Shown here: piece after piece, positions 43,850-51,205 of the stretch
Position numbering within the stretch: position 1 is the first letter of the stretch
How the letters are laid out: every line of letters begins with the position of its first letter
NCBI GenBank assembly: GCA_022827195.1
Contig: JAJDTL010000020.1
Coordinates: 204,285 to 268,284, forward strand
Direction of reading: 5' to 3'
From: Caldilineaceae bacterium
GTDB lineage: Bacteria > Chloroflexota > Anaerolineae > Caldilineales > Caldilineaceae
DNA length: 64,000 nucleotides
Notes under the pieces: model-generated
Told to the model about the DNA's origin: nothing
What the model saw: only the letters and a program-made list of their open reading frames with translations
Database searches by the model: none
Translations under genes and position numbers: made by a program

Positions 43850-45250
43850 GTGCGGCCGGTTCCAAATACAGCGCCAGGTATGCTGAGCGTCGACGGGCTG
43901 CGCACAGCAGTCGAAGACGGCTCGATCGACACGGTCATCCTCGGGTTCCCGGATACGTACGGCAGGCTGATGGGGAAGCGCCTGGACGCCTCGTTTTTTC
44001 TGACCGACATGGCAGGCGGAACGCACGCCTGCGACTACCTCTTCACCGTCGACATGGAGATGGAGCCGATCGCCGGGTACGAGTTCTCCAACTGGGAGCT
44101 TGGCTACGGCGACGTGCACCTGGCGCCGGACCTGGGAACGATTCGCAAGCTCTCCTGGCTGGACAGGACCGCCCTGGTGATCTGCGACGCGCAGCTGGAG
44201 CCCGATCATGAGCCTGTCGCAGTAGCGCCCCGTTCGATCCTGCGCAGGCAGCTCGAGCGGCTGCAATCGCACGGATTTGAAGCGATGGCTGGGTCGGAAC
44301 TGGAGTACTTCCAGTACCGGACTTCATACCTGGACGCGGCCCGGAGTGGATACCGGGATCTGACCGAGGTCGGCTGGTACCTGGAAGACTATCACCTGCT
44401 GCAGGGGTCGAGGACGGAGGAGTTCAACGGTGCATACCGCCGGCATCTCGCTGCGTCCGGCGTCCCGGTCGAGTCGACGAAGGGCGAGTTTGGCAGGGGC
44501 CAGCACGAGCTGAACATCCGCTACGCGCCAGTCCTGGAAATGGCTGACCGCCACCTCGTACTGAAGCAGGCAGTGAAGGAGATTTCAGACCAGATCGGTT
44601 GCAGCGCCACCTTCATGGCCAAACCGGACGCGGCGCAGGCCGGTTCGAGTTGTCACCTCCACGTCAGCCTCTGGACGGCTGGAAACGGAGAGTTTGCCAA
44701 TGCGTTTCCCGGGGACAGAGACCTCTCAGGCATCGCGTGCTCCGACCTGTTCCGCTGGTTCCTGGGCGGTTGGATGCGCTACGTGCCGGAGATGATGGCG
44801 TGCTACGCGCCTACGGTGAATTCGTACAAGCGGTTCCAGGCTGGGAGCTGGGCGCCAACGGCTTTGGCATGGTCGCCCGACAACCGGACCGCCGGCTTCC
44901 GTGTCGTGGGCCGTGGGCCGAGTCTGCGCATCGAGTGCCGCATTGCCGGCGCCGACGTGAACCCATACCTCGCCTACGCCGCGGTTATCGCCTCCGGATT
45001 GGCCGGCATCGAGCAACAGATCGAGCCGCCGCCCGCCTATATCGGCGACGTCTATGCAGCTGCTGACGAGCAGATGCTGCCGGGCAGCCTTGGGGAGGCG
45101 GTCAGGTTGTTCGAAGGCAGCGACCTGGCGCGTTCGGCATTCGGCGAGGAGGTGGTCGCTCACTACGCCCATTTTTTCACGACAGAGGCGGAAGCATACC
45201 GAAATGCCGTGACCGACTGGGAGCGCGTGCGCTACTTCGAGCGGATATAG
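43850..45250 (+). CDS. Glutamine synthetase family protein, PuuA/GlnA-like
   Basis: Type III-like or gamma-glutamylpolyamine-synthetase-like member of the glutamine synthetase family, about 466 aa. GTG 43850 has GGAGGTG 6 bases upstream; GTG 43841 is within that ribosome binding site. Motifs include GSELEYFQYR, FGRGQHELNIRYAP, the ATP-binding GSSCHLHVSLW, APTVNSYKRFQ and ECRIAGADVNPYLAYA. The pattern resembles PuuA more than housekeeping GlnA. It could ligate Glu to an amine such as putrescine, or make glutamine; the adjacent omega-amidase-like gene favours an amine-recycling role. Confidence 0.85.
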   Translation: MRPVPNTAPGMLSVDGLRTAVEDGSIDTVILGFPDTYGRLMGKRLDASFFLTDMAGGTHACDYLFTVDMEMEPIAGYEFSNWELGYGDVHLAPDLGTIRKLSWLDRTALVICDAQLEPDHEPVAVAPRSILRRQLERLQSHGFEAMAGSELEYFQYRTSYLDAARSGYRDLTEVGWYLEDYHLLQGSRTEEFNGAYRRHLAASGVPVESTKGEFGRGQHELNIRYAPVLEMADRHLVLKQAVKEISDQIGCSATFMAKPDAAQAGSSCHLHVSLWTAGNGEFANAFPGDRDLSGIACSDLFRWFLGGWMRYVPEMMACYAPTVNSYKRFQAGSWAPTALAWSPDNRTAGFRVVGRGPSLRIECRIAGADVNPYLAYAAVIASGLAGIEQQIEPPPAYIGDVYAAADEQMLPGSLGEAVRLFEGSDLARSAFGEEVVAHYAHFFTTEAEAYRNAVTDWERVRYFERI

Positions 45251-45332
45251 TTACTACCGAACAGTTCTCGCACGGGAAGCCCGTAAAGCGTTCGAAAACA
45301 CAATCGCGTACCAAAAGACCTCATAGTTCTAA

Positions 45333-45525
45333 GAGGGCGTTTGAAAATTCGCCCAAGTTGCCATCCTGATCGATTGAGCGACCGTATCCGTCCAAATATC
45401 CGGTGAAATCCGCGTTCTCGTCGCAGGAATCAAGTAGATTTCACTAGGTCGGGCATTGCTATGACGACAAGTCTGAAGGTCACAACCTGGATTGTTCGAC
45501 CAGACCGGAATATTCAAACACCCTC
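45333..45525. mobile_element. MITE-like element with IS5-type ends
   Basis: The 193-bp element is bounded by imperfect inverted repeats: left end GAGGGCGTTTGAAAATTC, right end (complement) GAGGGTGTTTGAATATTC, two mismatches in 18. Directly flanking both ends is TAA (45330-45332 and 45526-45528), a TNA-type 3-bp target duplication. Ends beginning GAGGG with TNA duplications are known for the ISL2/IS1031 branches of the IS5 family. No transposase remains, so it is a deletion derivative or MITE. Confidence 0.6.
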
Positions 45526-45707
45526 TAAGTGCGCGCCCTGAGATGTTGCCGCCGGTCAGGCTCAGGGTTGGGAACCGGAGACCAGCGCAGAGTCAGATCA
45601 AGATTCAGTGTTTCGCCCCCGCCTGCCATCTTGCAGGGACGACGGAGGTCGTCAGCTATTGCAGCTCGTCTTCAGCATTTGACTCCTTGGTCAAGACGCC
45701 GGTCTAG

Positions 45708-45818
45708 GATTACGATATCGAGACGCCGCTGATCGCGCGGGTCGAATTGGAGACGGTAGAGGCAAGGCGAAGGAAGTTATCGATTCTTGATGACCGCGCG
45801 TTTGGTGTTGTAATGGGA
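45708..45818 (+). pseudogene. Remnant of a nitrilase-family C-terminus
   Basis: One frame reads ETPLIARVELETVEARRRK then LSILDDRAFGVV, matching by eye the end of the intact amidase at 42645-43442 (ETEALLTVRIDLETVEATRNK then IPIFADRRPELY). A stop codon lies directly upstream in frame, so only a fragment of about 37 codons survives. It probably reflects a duplicated nitrilase gene that decayed. Confidence 0.5.
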
Positions 45819-46007
45819 GGACCGTCGCGGCTTACAGGTTCTTTGCAGCGTACCATGGGACCCAAGAAATCATGTTGCAGGAATTAACCCAATTGTCCCC
45901 GACATCTTCTTTACACTTTTCTCTCTCTGTCTAAAAGGATCTTTATACCTGCAAGTACCACATTGCCCGCAAGCTTTTCCCTTCTGGCTCAGCAAAAGTA
46001 TCGTTCC

Positions 46008-46047
46008 ACTATGCACCTTAGACTGTGGCTTGGCTTTTGGGGCCAAG
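46008..46047. repeat. Segment similar to 59467-59510 (13-bp identical core)
   Basis: The core ttttggggccaag is identical at 46035-46047 and 59498-59510, and the 25-30 bp before it (CACTA...ACCTT...GTGG) also match with small gaps. This may be a dispersed repeat or related remnants of a gene on the minus strand. Confidence 0.4.
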
Positions 46048-46138
46048 CGCATAAATGCTCAGTCTCGAGACTGTCGGTATCATCGTAGCATTCCCATTTT
46101 GCCGATTCACATGTATCGATCCGGGAGGGAAAAGCTAC

Positions 46139-46167
46139 TTGACAGGTTGTGAACTACAGTTTACACT
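46139..46167 (+). promoter_or_regulatory. Sigma70-type promoter of the toxin-antitoxin pair
   Basis: TTGACA (46139-46144), 17-bp spacer, TACACT (46162-46167). The expected start of transcription is at or next to the GTG start codon at 46174, so translation may be leaderless. Confidence 0.6.
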
Positions 46168-46173
46168 ATTTGA

Positions 46174-46479
46174 GTGATTGAGATTGTCGAGAGTGCTACA
46201 TTCAAGCGGTGGGTTCAAAGGTTGAGAGACCGTCGAGGTGTTGCCCGCATCAATGCCCGTTTGAGAAATGTTTCGATAGGTCACTTTGGCGACGTAAAGT
46301 CGGTTGGCGGAGGCGTTTTCGAGATGCGCATTCGCTACGGACCTGGATATCGACTCTACTACATGCGCGATGGCGCTAAAGTGATTGTCCTACTGTGTGG
46401 CGGTCACAAAGGTTCGCAGACACGCGACATAGAGCGGGCCAGACAGCTGGCAAAGGACTGGGGGATGAGCCATGACTGA
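46174..46479 (+). CDS. RelE/HigB-type addiction module toxin
   Basis: Toxin of the RelE/ParE-like superfamily (killer-protein group that pairs with HigA-like antidotes), 101 aa starting at GTG 46174. Features: FKRWVQRLRDRRGVARINARL at the N-terminus, GGGVFEMRIRYGPGYRLYY and VIVLLCGGHKGSQTRDI, which carries the C-terminal basic/aromatic residues used for mRNA cleavage in this fold. The toxin gene comes first, the order usual for HigBA. Its end overlaps the antitoxin start by 8 bp. Confidence 0.9.
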   Translation: MIEIVESATFKRWVQRLRDRRGVARINARLRNVSIGHFGDVKSVGGGVFEMRIRYGPGYRLYYMRDGAKVIVLLCGGHKGSQTRDIERARQLAKDWGMSHD

Positions 46480-46759
46480 AAAATTCACCCGCTGGGATGT
46501 GACCGATTACCTGCGCACCGAGGAAGATGCCCGTCTCTACCTGGAAGCGGCTTTCGAAGAAGACCTTGGCGACGGGCGCCTGATTCGTGCCGCGCTCAGC
46601 GACATCGCTCGCGCCCGCAACATGAGCCAGCTCGCCCGCGACGTCGGCATGTCCCGTGAAGGGTTGTACAAGGCACTGTCCGAGAATGGCAATCCGAACT
46701 TTAACGCGATGATGAAGATCATCCGTGCGCTGGGGATGCGGCTCCGTGTCGCCAGCTAG
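46472..46759 (+). CDS. Addiction module antidote, HigA-type HTH protein
   Basis: Antitoxin of 95 aa beginning MTEKFTRWDVTDYLRTEED with a helix-turn-helix region MSQLARDVGMSREGLYKALS and the ending NFNAMMKIIRALGMRLRV. This matches the putative addiction-module antidote family paired with the RelE-like toxin encoded before it. The antitoxin would neutralise the toxin and repress the shared promoter at 46139. Confidence 0.92.
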   Translation: MTEKFTRWDVTDYLRTEEDARLYLEAAFEEDLGDGRLIRAALSDIARARNMSQLARDVGMSREGLYKALSENGNPNFNAMMKIIRALGMRLRVAS

Positions 46760-46781
46760 CTCGCTGAACTTTCCTTGCCAA

Positions 46782-47867
46782 TTACCCCGTTAAAAAGTCG
46801 TCAATCGCCTTCCTCGCAATCCGGTACTGACTGCCGATGCGGCGCGCCTGCAGCGAGCCATCGTCGATCAGTGCCTGGATGTCGGCGGGGGCGACCTGGA
46901 GATAGGCAGCGGCCTGCTCCAGTGTCATGACGGCCGGCGCCGTAGGGGGCTGCGGTGGAGCGGGCGTCTGTGGGGTCGCGGGCTGATTCGGCGCGCCGCC
47001 GTCGGGTTGCGCGGCGCCCTGCATCGCATTGGTGATCATGCCGGCCATGCCGGCGCCAAGGCCGATGCCGGCGCCGAGACCAAGACCCTCGCCTGTTCCG
47101 CCGCCGCCGGGCTGCTGTGCGGCGTCGCCCAGCGCGCGCGCCGTCTTGAACTGCATGTAGGCGGCCATATCGCCGATCGCGCCCATGCTGGCGCGCTCGT
47201 CGATCGCCTTGGCCGTCTCCTCGGTCGGGCTGATTGAGACGATGCGAAACTGCTTGAGCGCCAGCCCCATCGCCTCAAAGTCGTCCTGCAGCGTGGCGCG
47301 CATCGCCGCGCTCAGCTCGTCGAAAAGCCGCGGCAGGTCGAGAATGCTGGTCATGTTCTCGCCCCACATGTCGGTCATGCGGCTGATGACGGTGCTGCGC
47401 AGAAACTCGTTGATTTGCCCGGTGCGGTACATTCCCTGCGTGCCGACGAACTGGTCGACAAAGCGCTTGGGGTCGGCAATCTGCATCGTGTAGTGGCCGT
47501 AGCCGCGCAGCCGCACCAACCCAAAATCGGTATCGCGCAGCGTGATCGGCTCGGGGGTGCCCCATTTCAGGTCGGTGAACTCGCGCATGTTGACGAAGAA
47601 CACCTCGGCCGTGAAGATGTCCTGGCCGCCGGTGCCCATGCGCAGCAGACCGGACAGGACCGGCAGGTTGAAGGTGGTGATGGTGTGGCGGCCCGGTTCG
47701 AATGTATCGAGCGATTTGCCGTCGCGGTAGAAGACGGCGCGCTGGCTTTCGCGCACGATCACCTGGCTGCCCAGGCGGAAATCACCCGAACCGACCTCCG
47801 GCACGCGCACCACAAGCTCCTGTCCGCCCTGATCTGCGGCCTCGATGACATCTATGATTCTCGGCAT
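46782..47867 (-). CDS. SPFH-domain protein (YdjI-like) with C-terminal excisionase-type HTH
   Basis: A 361-aa protein. Residues 1 to about 240 are an SPFH/band 7-type region of the YdjI-like group (SQVIVRESQRAVFYRDGK; PITLRDTDFGLVRLRGYGHY; FRIVSISPTEETAKAIDER). A Gly-rich and Pro-rich linker follows (about 250-310). The last ~50 residues (312-361) form a helix-turn-helix of the excisionase/MerR-like HTH_17 type (MTLEQAAAYLQVAPADIQAL, ending QYRIARKAIDDFLTG), an unexpected fusion for this family. No membrane helix is present. It ends the minus-strand operon with the helical, zinc-ribbon and DUF2207 genes. Confidence 0.82.
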   Translation of the reverse strand: MPRIIDVIEAADQGGQELVVRVPEVGSGDFRLGSQVIVRESQRAVFYRDGKSLDTFEPGRHTITTFNLPVLSGLLRMGTGGQDIFTAEVFFVNMREFTDLKWGTPEPITLRDTDFGLVRLRGYGHYTMQIADPKRFVDQFVGTQGMYRTGQINEFLRSTVISRMTDMWGENMTSILDLPRLFDELSAAMRATLQDDFEAMGLALKQFRIVSISPTEETAKAIDERASMGAIGDMAAYMQFKTARALGDAAQQPGGGGTGEGLGLGAGIGLGAGMAGMITNAMQGAAQPDGGAPNQPATPQTPAPPQPPTAPAVMTLEQAAAYLQVAPADIQALIDDGSLQARRIGSQYRIARKAIDDFLTG

Positions 47868-47885
47868 TGCGTTTCTCCTGTACGG

Positions 47886-48461
47886 TTATTCGTCGTCGTC
47901 AACGCTCTCTGATGCGGGCAAGGGCGCGCCGGCAATGTGAGCAGGGTCGACAATCGCGTGGCTGCGCTTGTCGAATATCCGTTGGAGCTCGGTCACAGTC
48001 CCGTTTACCGCCTGAATGGCCGGGCCGAGGGCGTCGCGATTCGCGGCGGACGCCTCCATCTGGCTGATTCGCTCGTTGATCTCTTGGGCGCGTTCTGCCA
48101 GTGCCATGTCGAAGCGGTGGAGCGCGTCCAACTGCACCGCTTCGACCTTCACCGCCGCGAAAAGCCCGGCATAGCCGTAGCTGGCGGTCTTGATGCGGTC
48201 GATCAGCGTCTGCAGGCGTTGGATCGCGCCATCGGCATCGTCCATCCAGGCCAGCCCGCCGCCTCGCAACAGTTGCTTCTGCAGATCGTATAGCCGCTGT
48301 TTCTCCTGCTCTAACTCGGAAGCGAGCAGTTGGCGCAGGCGCCGGTCCGCCTCGCGGCGCAGCTCTTTGTCGTTGTACTCGCGCACAAGCGGCAGCCCTT
48401 TGAACACCCGCTCGAGCGCGCCCATGCTCTCTTCCGCCCTGTCCACAAAGGAATCCGTCAT
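47886..48461 (-). CDS. Alpha-helical coiled-coil protein, function unknown
   Basis: A 191-aa, mostly helical, highly charged protein without membrane segment. Coiled-coil regions are likely around 20-70 (LRREADRRLRQLLASELEQE) and 125-170 (ALAERAQEINERISQMEASA); the C-terminus ends acidic. It lies between the zinc-ribbon membrane protein (37 bp) and the SPFH-HTH gene (18 bp). In Bacillus the comparable operon has a PspA gene; this protein is not clearly PspA-like but could play a similar scaffold role. Confidence 0.6.
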   Translation of the reverse strand: MTDSFVDRAEESMGALERVFKGLPLVREYNDKELRREADRRLRQLLASELEQEKQRLYDLQKQLLRGGGLAWMDDADGAIQRLQTLIDRIKTASYGYAGLFAAVKVEAVQLDALHRFDMALAERAQEINERISQMEASAANRDALGPAIQAVNGTVTELQRIFDKRSHAIVDPAHIAGAPLPASESVDDDE

Positions 48462-48498
48462 CTCAGACCTCGCTATGGTAACGGCAGGATATGAATCA

Positions 48499-49041
48499 TT
48501 ACGTTGAATCCGCCGACCGTGTTGCGGCCCGTTGCGTCAGGAAAACTTCGCTGCCGCACCACGGGCATTGCACCAGCCCCTTGCCGGCCAATTCGACTTG
48601 GCCGCCGCAGTTGGGACAGCTGCGTCCATCGGTCAGTTTCTGGCTGTCGACGCTGTAAAGCATCCCCTTCTCCCAGTCGATGGCGCCGCTGAACAGCTGC
48701 TTGCCGACCAGGCTGCGGATCATTTCTTCCACGCTCTCGCGCGGCTGCTGCAGTTCGACGATGAGTTCCTGCACGCTCACCTGCCCCTGCGTCAGCACCA
48801 TGTTCAGGATCTTCCGCTCCTGCGCGACCTGGGCGAACTCGCCTTCCTCCTGCTGCCCTTTGCGCCAGAGATAGTAGCCGATACCCAGCAGCGGCGCGCA
48901 CACGACCAGCGCCAGGAACAAACCCAGGACCAGCCCACCGGTGGTCGTGCCCGAGACCGCGACCGCAGCCGACCAGCCGGCGAATAGGACAACCGTTATT
49001 CCCATCATCGCCAGGCCGACCGTTTTCCCCCCTCCGCGCAT
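48499..49041 (-). CDS. Two-helix membrane protein with C-terminal zinc ribbon
   Basis: A 180-aa protein; the ATG ending at 49041 has a perfect AAGGAGGAAAG before it, so the Arg-rich longer frame from 49137 is rejected. Membrane helices at about 9-29 and 35-58, a winged-helix-like cytoplasmic part (ERKILNMVLTQGQVSVQELI) and a zinc ribbon CPNCGG...CPWCG (Cys142, 145, 159, 162). The layout recalls the zinc-ribbon protein YdjG that works with the SPFH protein YdjI in Bacillus. It sits 17 bp downstream of the DUF2207 gene. Confidence 0.72.
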   Translation of the reverse strand: MRGGGKTVGLAMMGITVVLFAGWSAAVAVSGTTTGGLVLGLFLALVVCAPLLGIGYYLWRKGQQEEGEFAQVAQERKILNMVLTQGQVSVQELIVELQQPRESVEEMIRSLVGKQLFSGAIDWEKGMLYSVDSQKLTDGRSCPNCGGQVELAGKGLVQCPWCGSEVFLTQRAATRSADST

Positions 49042-49058
49042 CTTTCCTCCTTGCCGGG

Positions 49059-51017
49059 TTACCCGAAGCCGCCGCCGCCCCCGCCGCCACCTCCGCCGCC
49101 GAAACCTCCTCCGCCGGAGAAGCCGCCTCCCCCCCATCCGCCGCCGCCCGTGCTGGAGGTGCTGGGCCGGCTTACCATTGCGGTGCTGGTACTGGTGAGC
49201 AACGCACCCAGACCCGCGCTCATCCCCGACAGCCCGCTGCCCAGGCCGCGACTGGCATCGCCCAGCCCGCCGCCAATGCCGCCGCCAGCGCCGCGTCCAT
49301 CGAAATCGGGCCGTCCGCTGCTGGAAGCAGGGCCGACAGGACCCGGCCCGTAATACCAGCGCCTGTAGGGGCCGTACATGGTCGGGTGTGGGATGTACCA
49401 GCCGGGGGCGGGCGCGTCAACCGCGGCGAACTTGCGAATGTAGTGGGAATCTACGCCAAAGGCGATCGCGTAGGGCAGCCAGCGGTCCCAAAGCTCCTTC
49501 TTTTCTTCCAGGTCGCTGTAGCGGTCGATATCGCGCAGGTAGCGTTTGAAGGCCTGCCAGCGCGCCGCAGTTTCGGCGCCCTTGTCGGTCTTGCGGGGCA
49601 TGAAACGCGCCAGCAGCAGGCAGCCGAGCGCGGTCACCGCCAGCCCCACGCCCGGCAGCGCGGCCGCGCCGGTCAGGTGGCCGAAGAGCGCCGTCAATCC
49701 AACGCCCACGGCCGCCGCCAGCGCCACCAGGCCCACGCCGAGGCAGCCGTACTGGTTGCGCACCGTCTCGGGGCTGCGGGCAAAATAGTCGTGTGCGGTC
49801 GCTTCCTGGTAGAGCGCCTTTTTCAGTCCGGGCAGCTTGCTGTGAAACTTGTCCCTGATTTGCGACAGCCTGACTTCACTCTTGTTGCCGAACAGGCTGA
49901 CCAGCAGCCGTGTCTCGAAATCGGAGACAGGCAGGTCGCGGTTTTCGTAGCGATAGACGAAGTCACGCGCGGTCAAAAGGCTGCCCGTCTGTTCCTCGGT
50001 GATGCTGATGACTTTGCGCTGCGCCAGGTCCACCAGGGTTGCGACGATGTCCTCCAAGTCGGCCTGCTCGTCGAGCAGCGTGCCGACCAAGCCCGGAGAG
50101 ATGTCTTCGGGCGGCTCGGGCAGGTATTCGGCGACCATCTGGACCGGTTTGTCGCGGCCCAGGCGGTACCAGAGCAGATAGAGCGCTGCCGGTCCACCCA
50201 ATATGAGGAGAATGCCAAGGGAGCCAAAAGACAGCGTGAGAAGCGGCCCTACGCGCGCGCGAAAACGTGCGGCCTCCGCGGCTGCCTTCGCCTCTGAATC
50301 GGCCCGTGCCTGCCAGGGTTGCGCCTCTCCGGCCACCACGCCGGGCGCAAACTCGACTCGCACCTCCAACGCCTCGCCCGCCGCGAGCGTGCGGTCAAGT
50401 TCGTACGTTACCTCCCGTTTGTTCTCTGCGAGCGACGCCGAGACGACCCCCAAGGCGTCCTCCCAAGCTCGGTCTCCCTGTCTGACGTAGGCTGCCCACT
50501 CCTGAATTGGGGCCGGCGCCGACAGATGCACGCGTCCTCCCCGCACCGGAAAGGTGCGCTCGCCATAAATTGCTTGCCACCAGAGCTGGTCGCCGTCCTC
50601 GTAGTAGCGCAAACCGCCGTGCACGGCATAGGAAATGGTATAGGTCTCGCTGCGGCCGGCAACGGGAGGGAAAAACCAGTAGATGACGTAGCGCGAACCC
50701 TGCTCGGTAACGGTGAAAGTGAAGGGTTCTCTGCCTGCCGTTGCCAGCCGGTAGCTGTTGCCGCTGCCGTCGGACAGGGACCAATTGCTGAGAGAGCTGA
50801 GCCTGACCTTGGGGATTTCACGAAAGCCGAAGGTGAACGTGCCGCGCGTAAAGCGAATCGTCTGGTGCTCATTCACGTCGAATGAGCCGTCCGGTCGAAT
50901 GACGATGTCCACATCGAATCGTTCCCAGACCAGCGACTTTTCCTGTGCGGATACCGACGGAACGGGGAGGACCAGCAGCGCGCCGAGCAGCACAGCAATT
51001 GCGGCCGACAGTCGCAT
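49059..51017 (-). CDS. DUF2207 domain membrane protein with Gly-rich tail
   Basis: A 652-aa protein starting at the ATG ending at 51017 (AGGCGG upstream; the longer frame from 51074 would place the signal peptide internally). Signal peptide residues 1-24, then the beta-rich DUF2207 ectodomain (FDVDIVIRPDGSFDVNEHQT), a membrane helix near 240-265, a cytoplasmic part, two further helices (YGCLGVGLVALAAAVGVGLT onward) and a C-terminal tail of almost pure Gly with Ser, Phe and Trp (last ~35 residues). This Gly tail resembles the end of TPM-domain proteins such as YdjH. First gene of the four-gene operon. Confidence 0.82.
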   Translation of the reverse strand: MRLSAAIAVLLGALLVLPVPSVSAQEKSLVWERFDVDIVIRPDGSFDVNEHQTIRFTRGTFTFGFREIPKVRLSSLSNWSLSDGSGNSYRLATAGREPFTFTVTEQGSRYVIYWFFPPVAGRSETYTISYAVHGGLRYYEDGDQLWWQAIYGERTFPVRGGRVHLSAPAPIQEWAAYVRQGDRAWEDALGVVSASLAENKREVTYELDRTLAAGEALEVRVEFAPGVVAGEAQPWQARADSEAKAAAEAARFRARVGPLLTLSFGSLGILLILGGPAALYLLWYRLGRDKPVQMVAEYLPEPPEDISPGLVGTLLDEQADLEDIVATLVDLAQRKVISITEEQTGSLLTARDFVYRYENRDLPVSDFETRLLVSLFGNKSEVRLSQIRDKFHSKLPGLKKALYQEATAHDYFARSPETVRNQYGCLGVGLVALAAAVGVGLTALFGHLTGAAALPGVGLAVTALGCLLLARFMPRKTDKGAETAARWQAFKRYLRDIDRYSDLEEKKELWDRWLPYAIAFGVDSHYIRKFAAVDAPAPGWYIPHPTMYGPYRRWYYGPGPVGPASSSGRPDFDGRGAGGGIGGGLGDASRGLGSGLSGMSAGLGALLTSTSTAMVSRPSTSSTGGGGWGGGGFSGGGGFGGGGGGGGGGGFG

Positions 51018-51138
51018 GAAAGTGCCGCCTCTTCGCCGTCTTATGGGGAATTGGAGTGGATGCGGGGTCATCACCCGACCTGGCTGCCCTCGGTGCTCAT
51101 GCCATCAGTGTCGCGCAAAGTCGCCTGACATGCCTGAC

Positions 51139-51168
51139 ATTCTACCAACCCTTTGGCTGACGATTCAA
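51139..51168 (-). promoter_or_regulatory. Promoter of the DUF2207/SPFH operon
   Basis: Minus-strand TTGAAT (51163-51168), 18-bp spacer, TAGAAT (51139-51144), giving a leader of about 115 nt before the DUF2207 start. Lies in the 188-bp gap after the hydroxyacid dehydrogenase gene. Confidence 0.45.
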
Positions 51169-51205
51169 AACAGGTCGTAATCGGCTCCGGGAGCGCCTAC
51201 TGAGG

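Larger units (their letters stand above)
45251..46173. other. Degraded intergenic region with mobile-element and gene remnants
   Basis: 923 bp without an intact gene. It holds a 193-bp inverted-repeat element (45333-45525), a nitrilase C-terminal remnant (45708-45818), a segment with similarity to 59467-59510 (46008-46047) and a promoter for the toxin-antitoxin pair (46139-46167). The stretch 45817-46100 is visibly more AT-rich than its surroundings. Confidence 0.6.

Noticed and set aside
49051..49353. Pro-rich plus-strand frame (PPPPPPPPPP)
   Set aside because: It is the complement of the Gly-rich tail of the DUF2207 protein, a low-complexity artefact.
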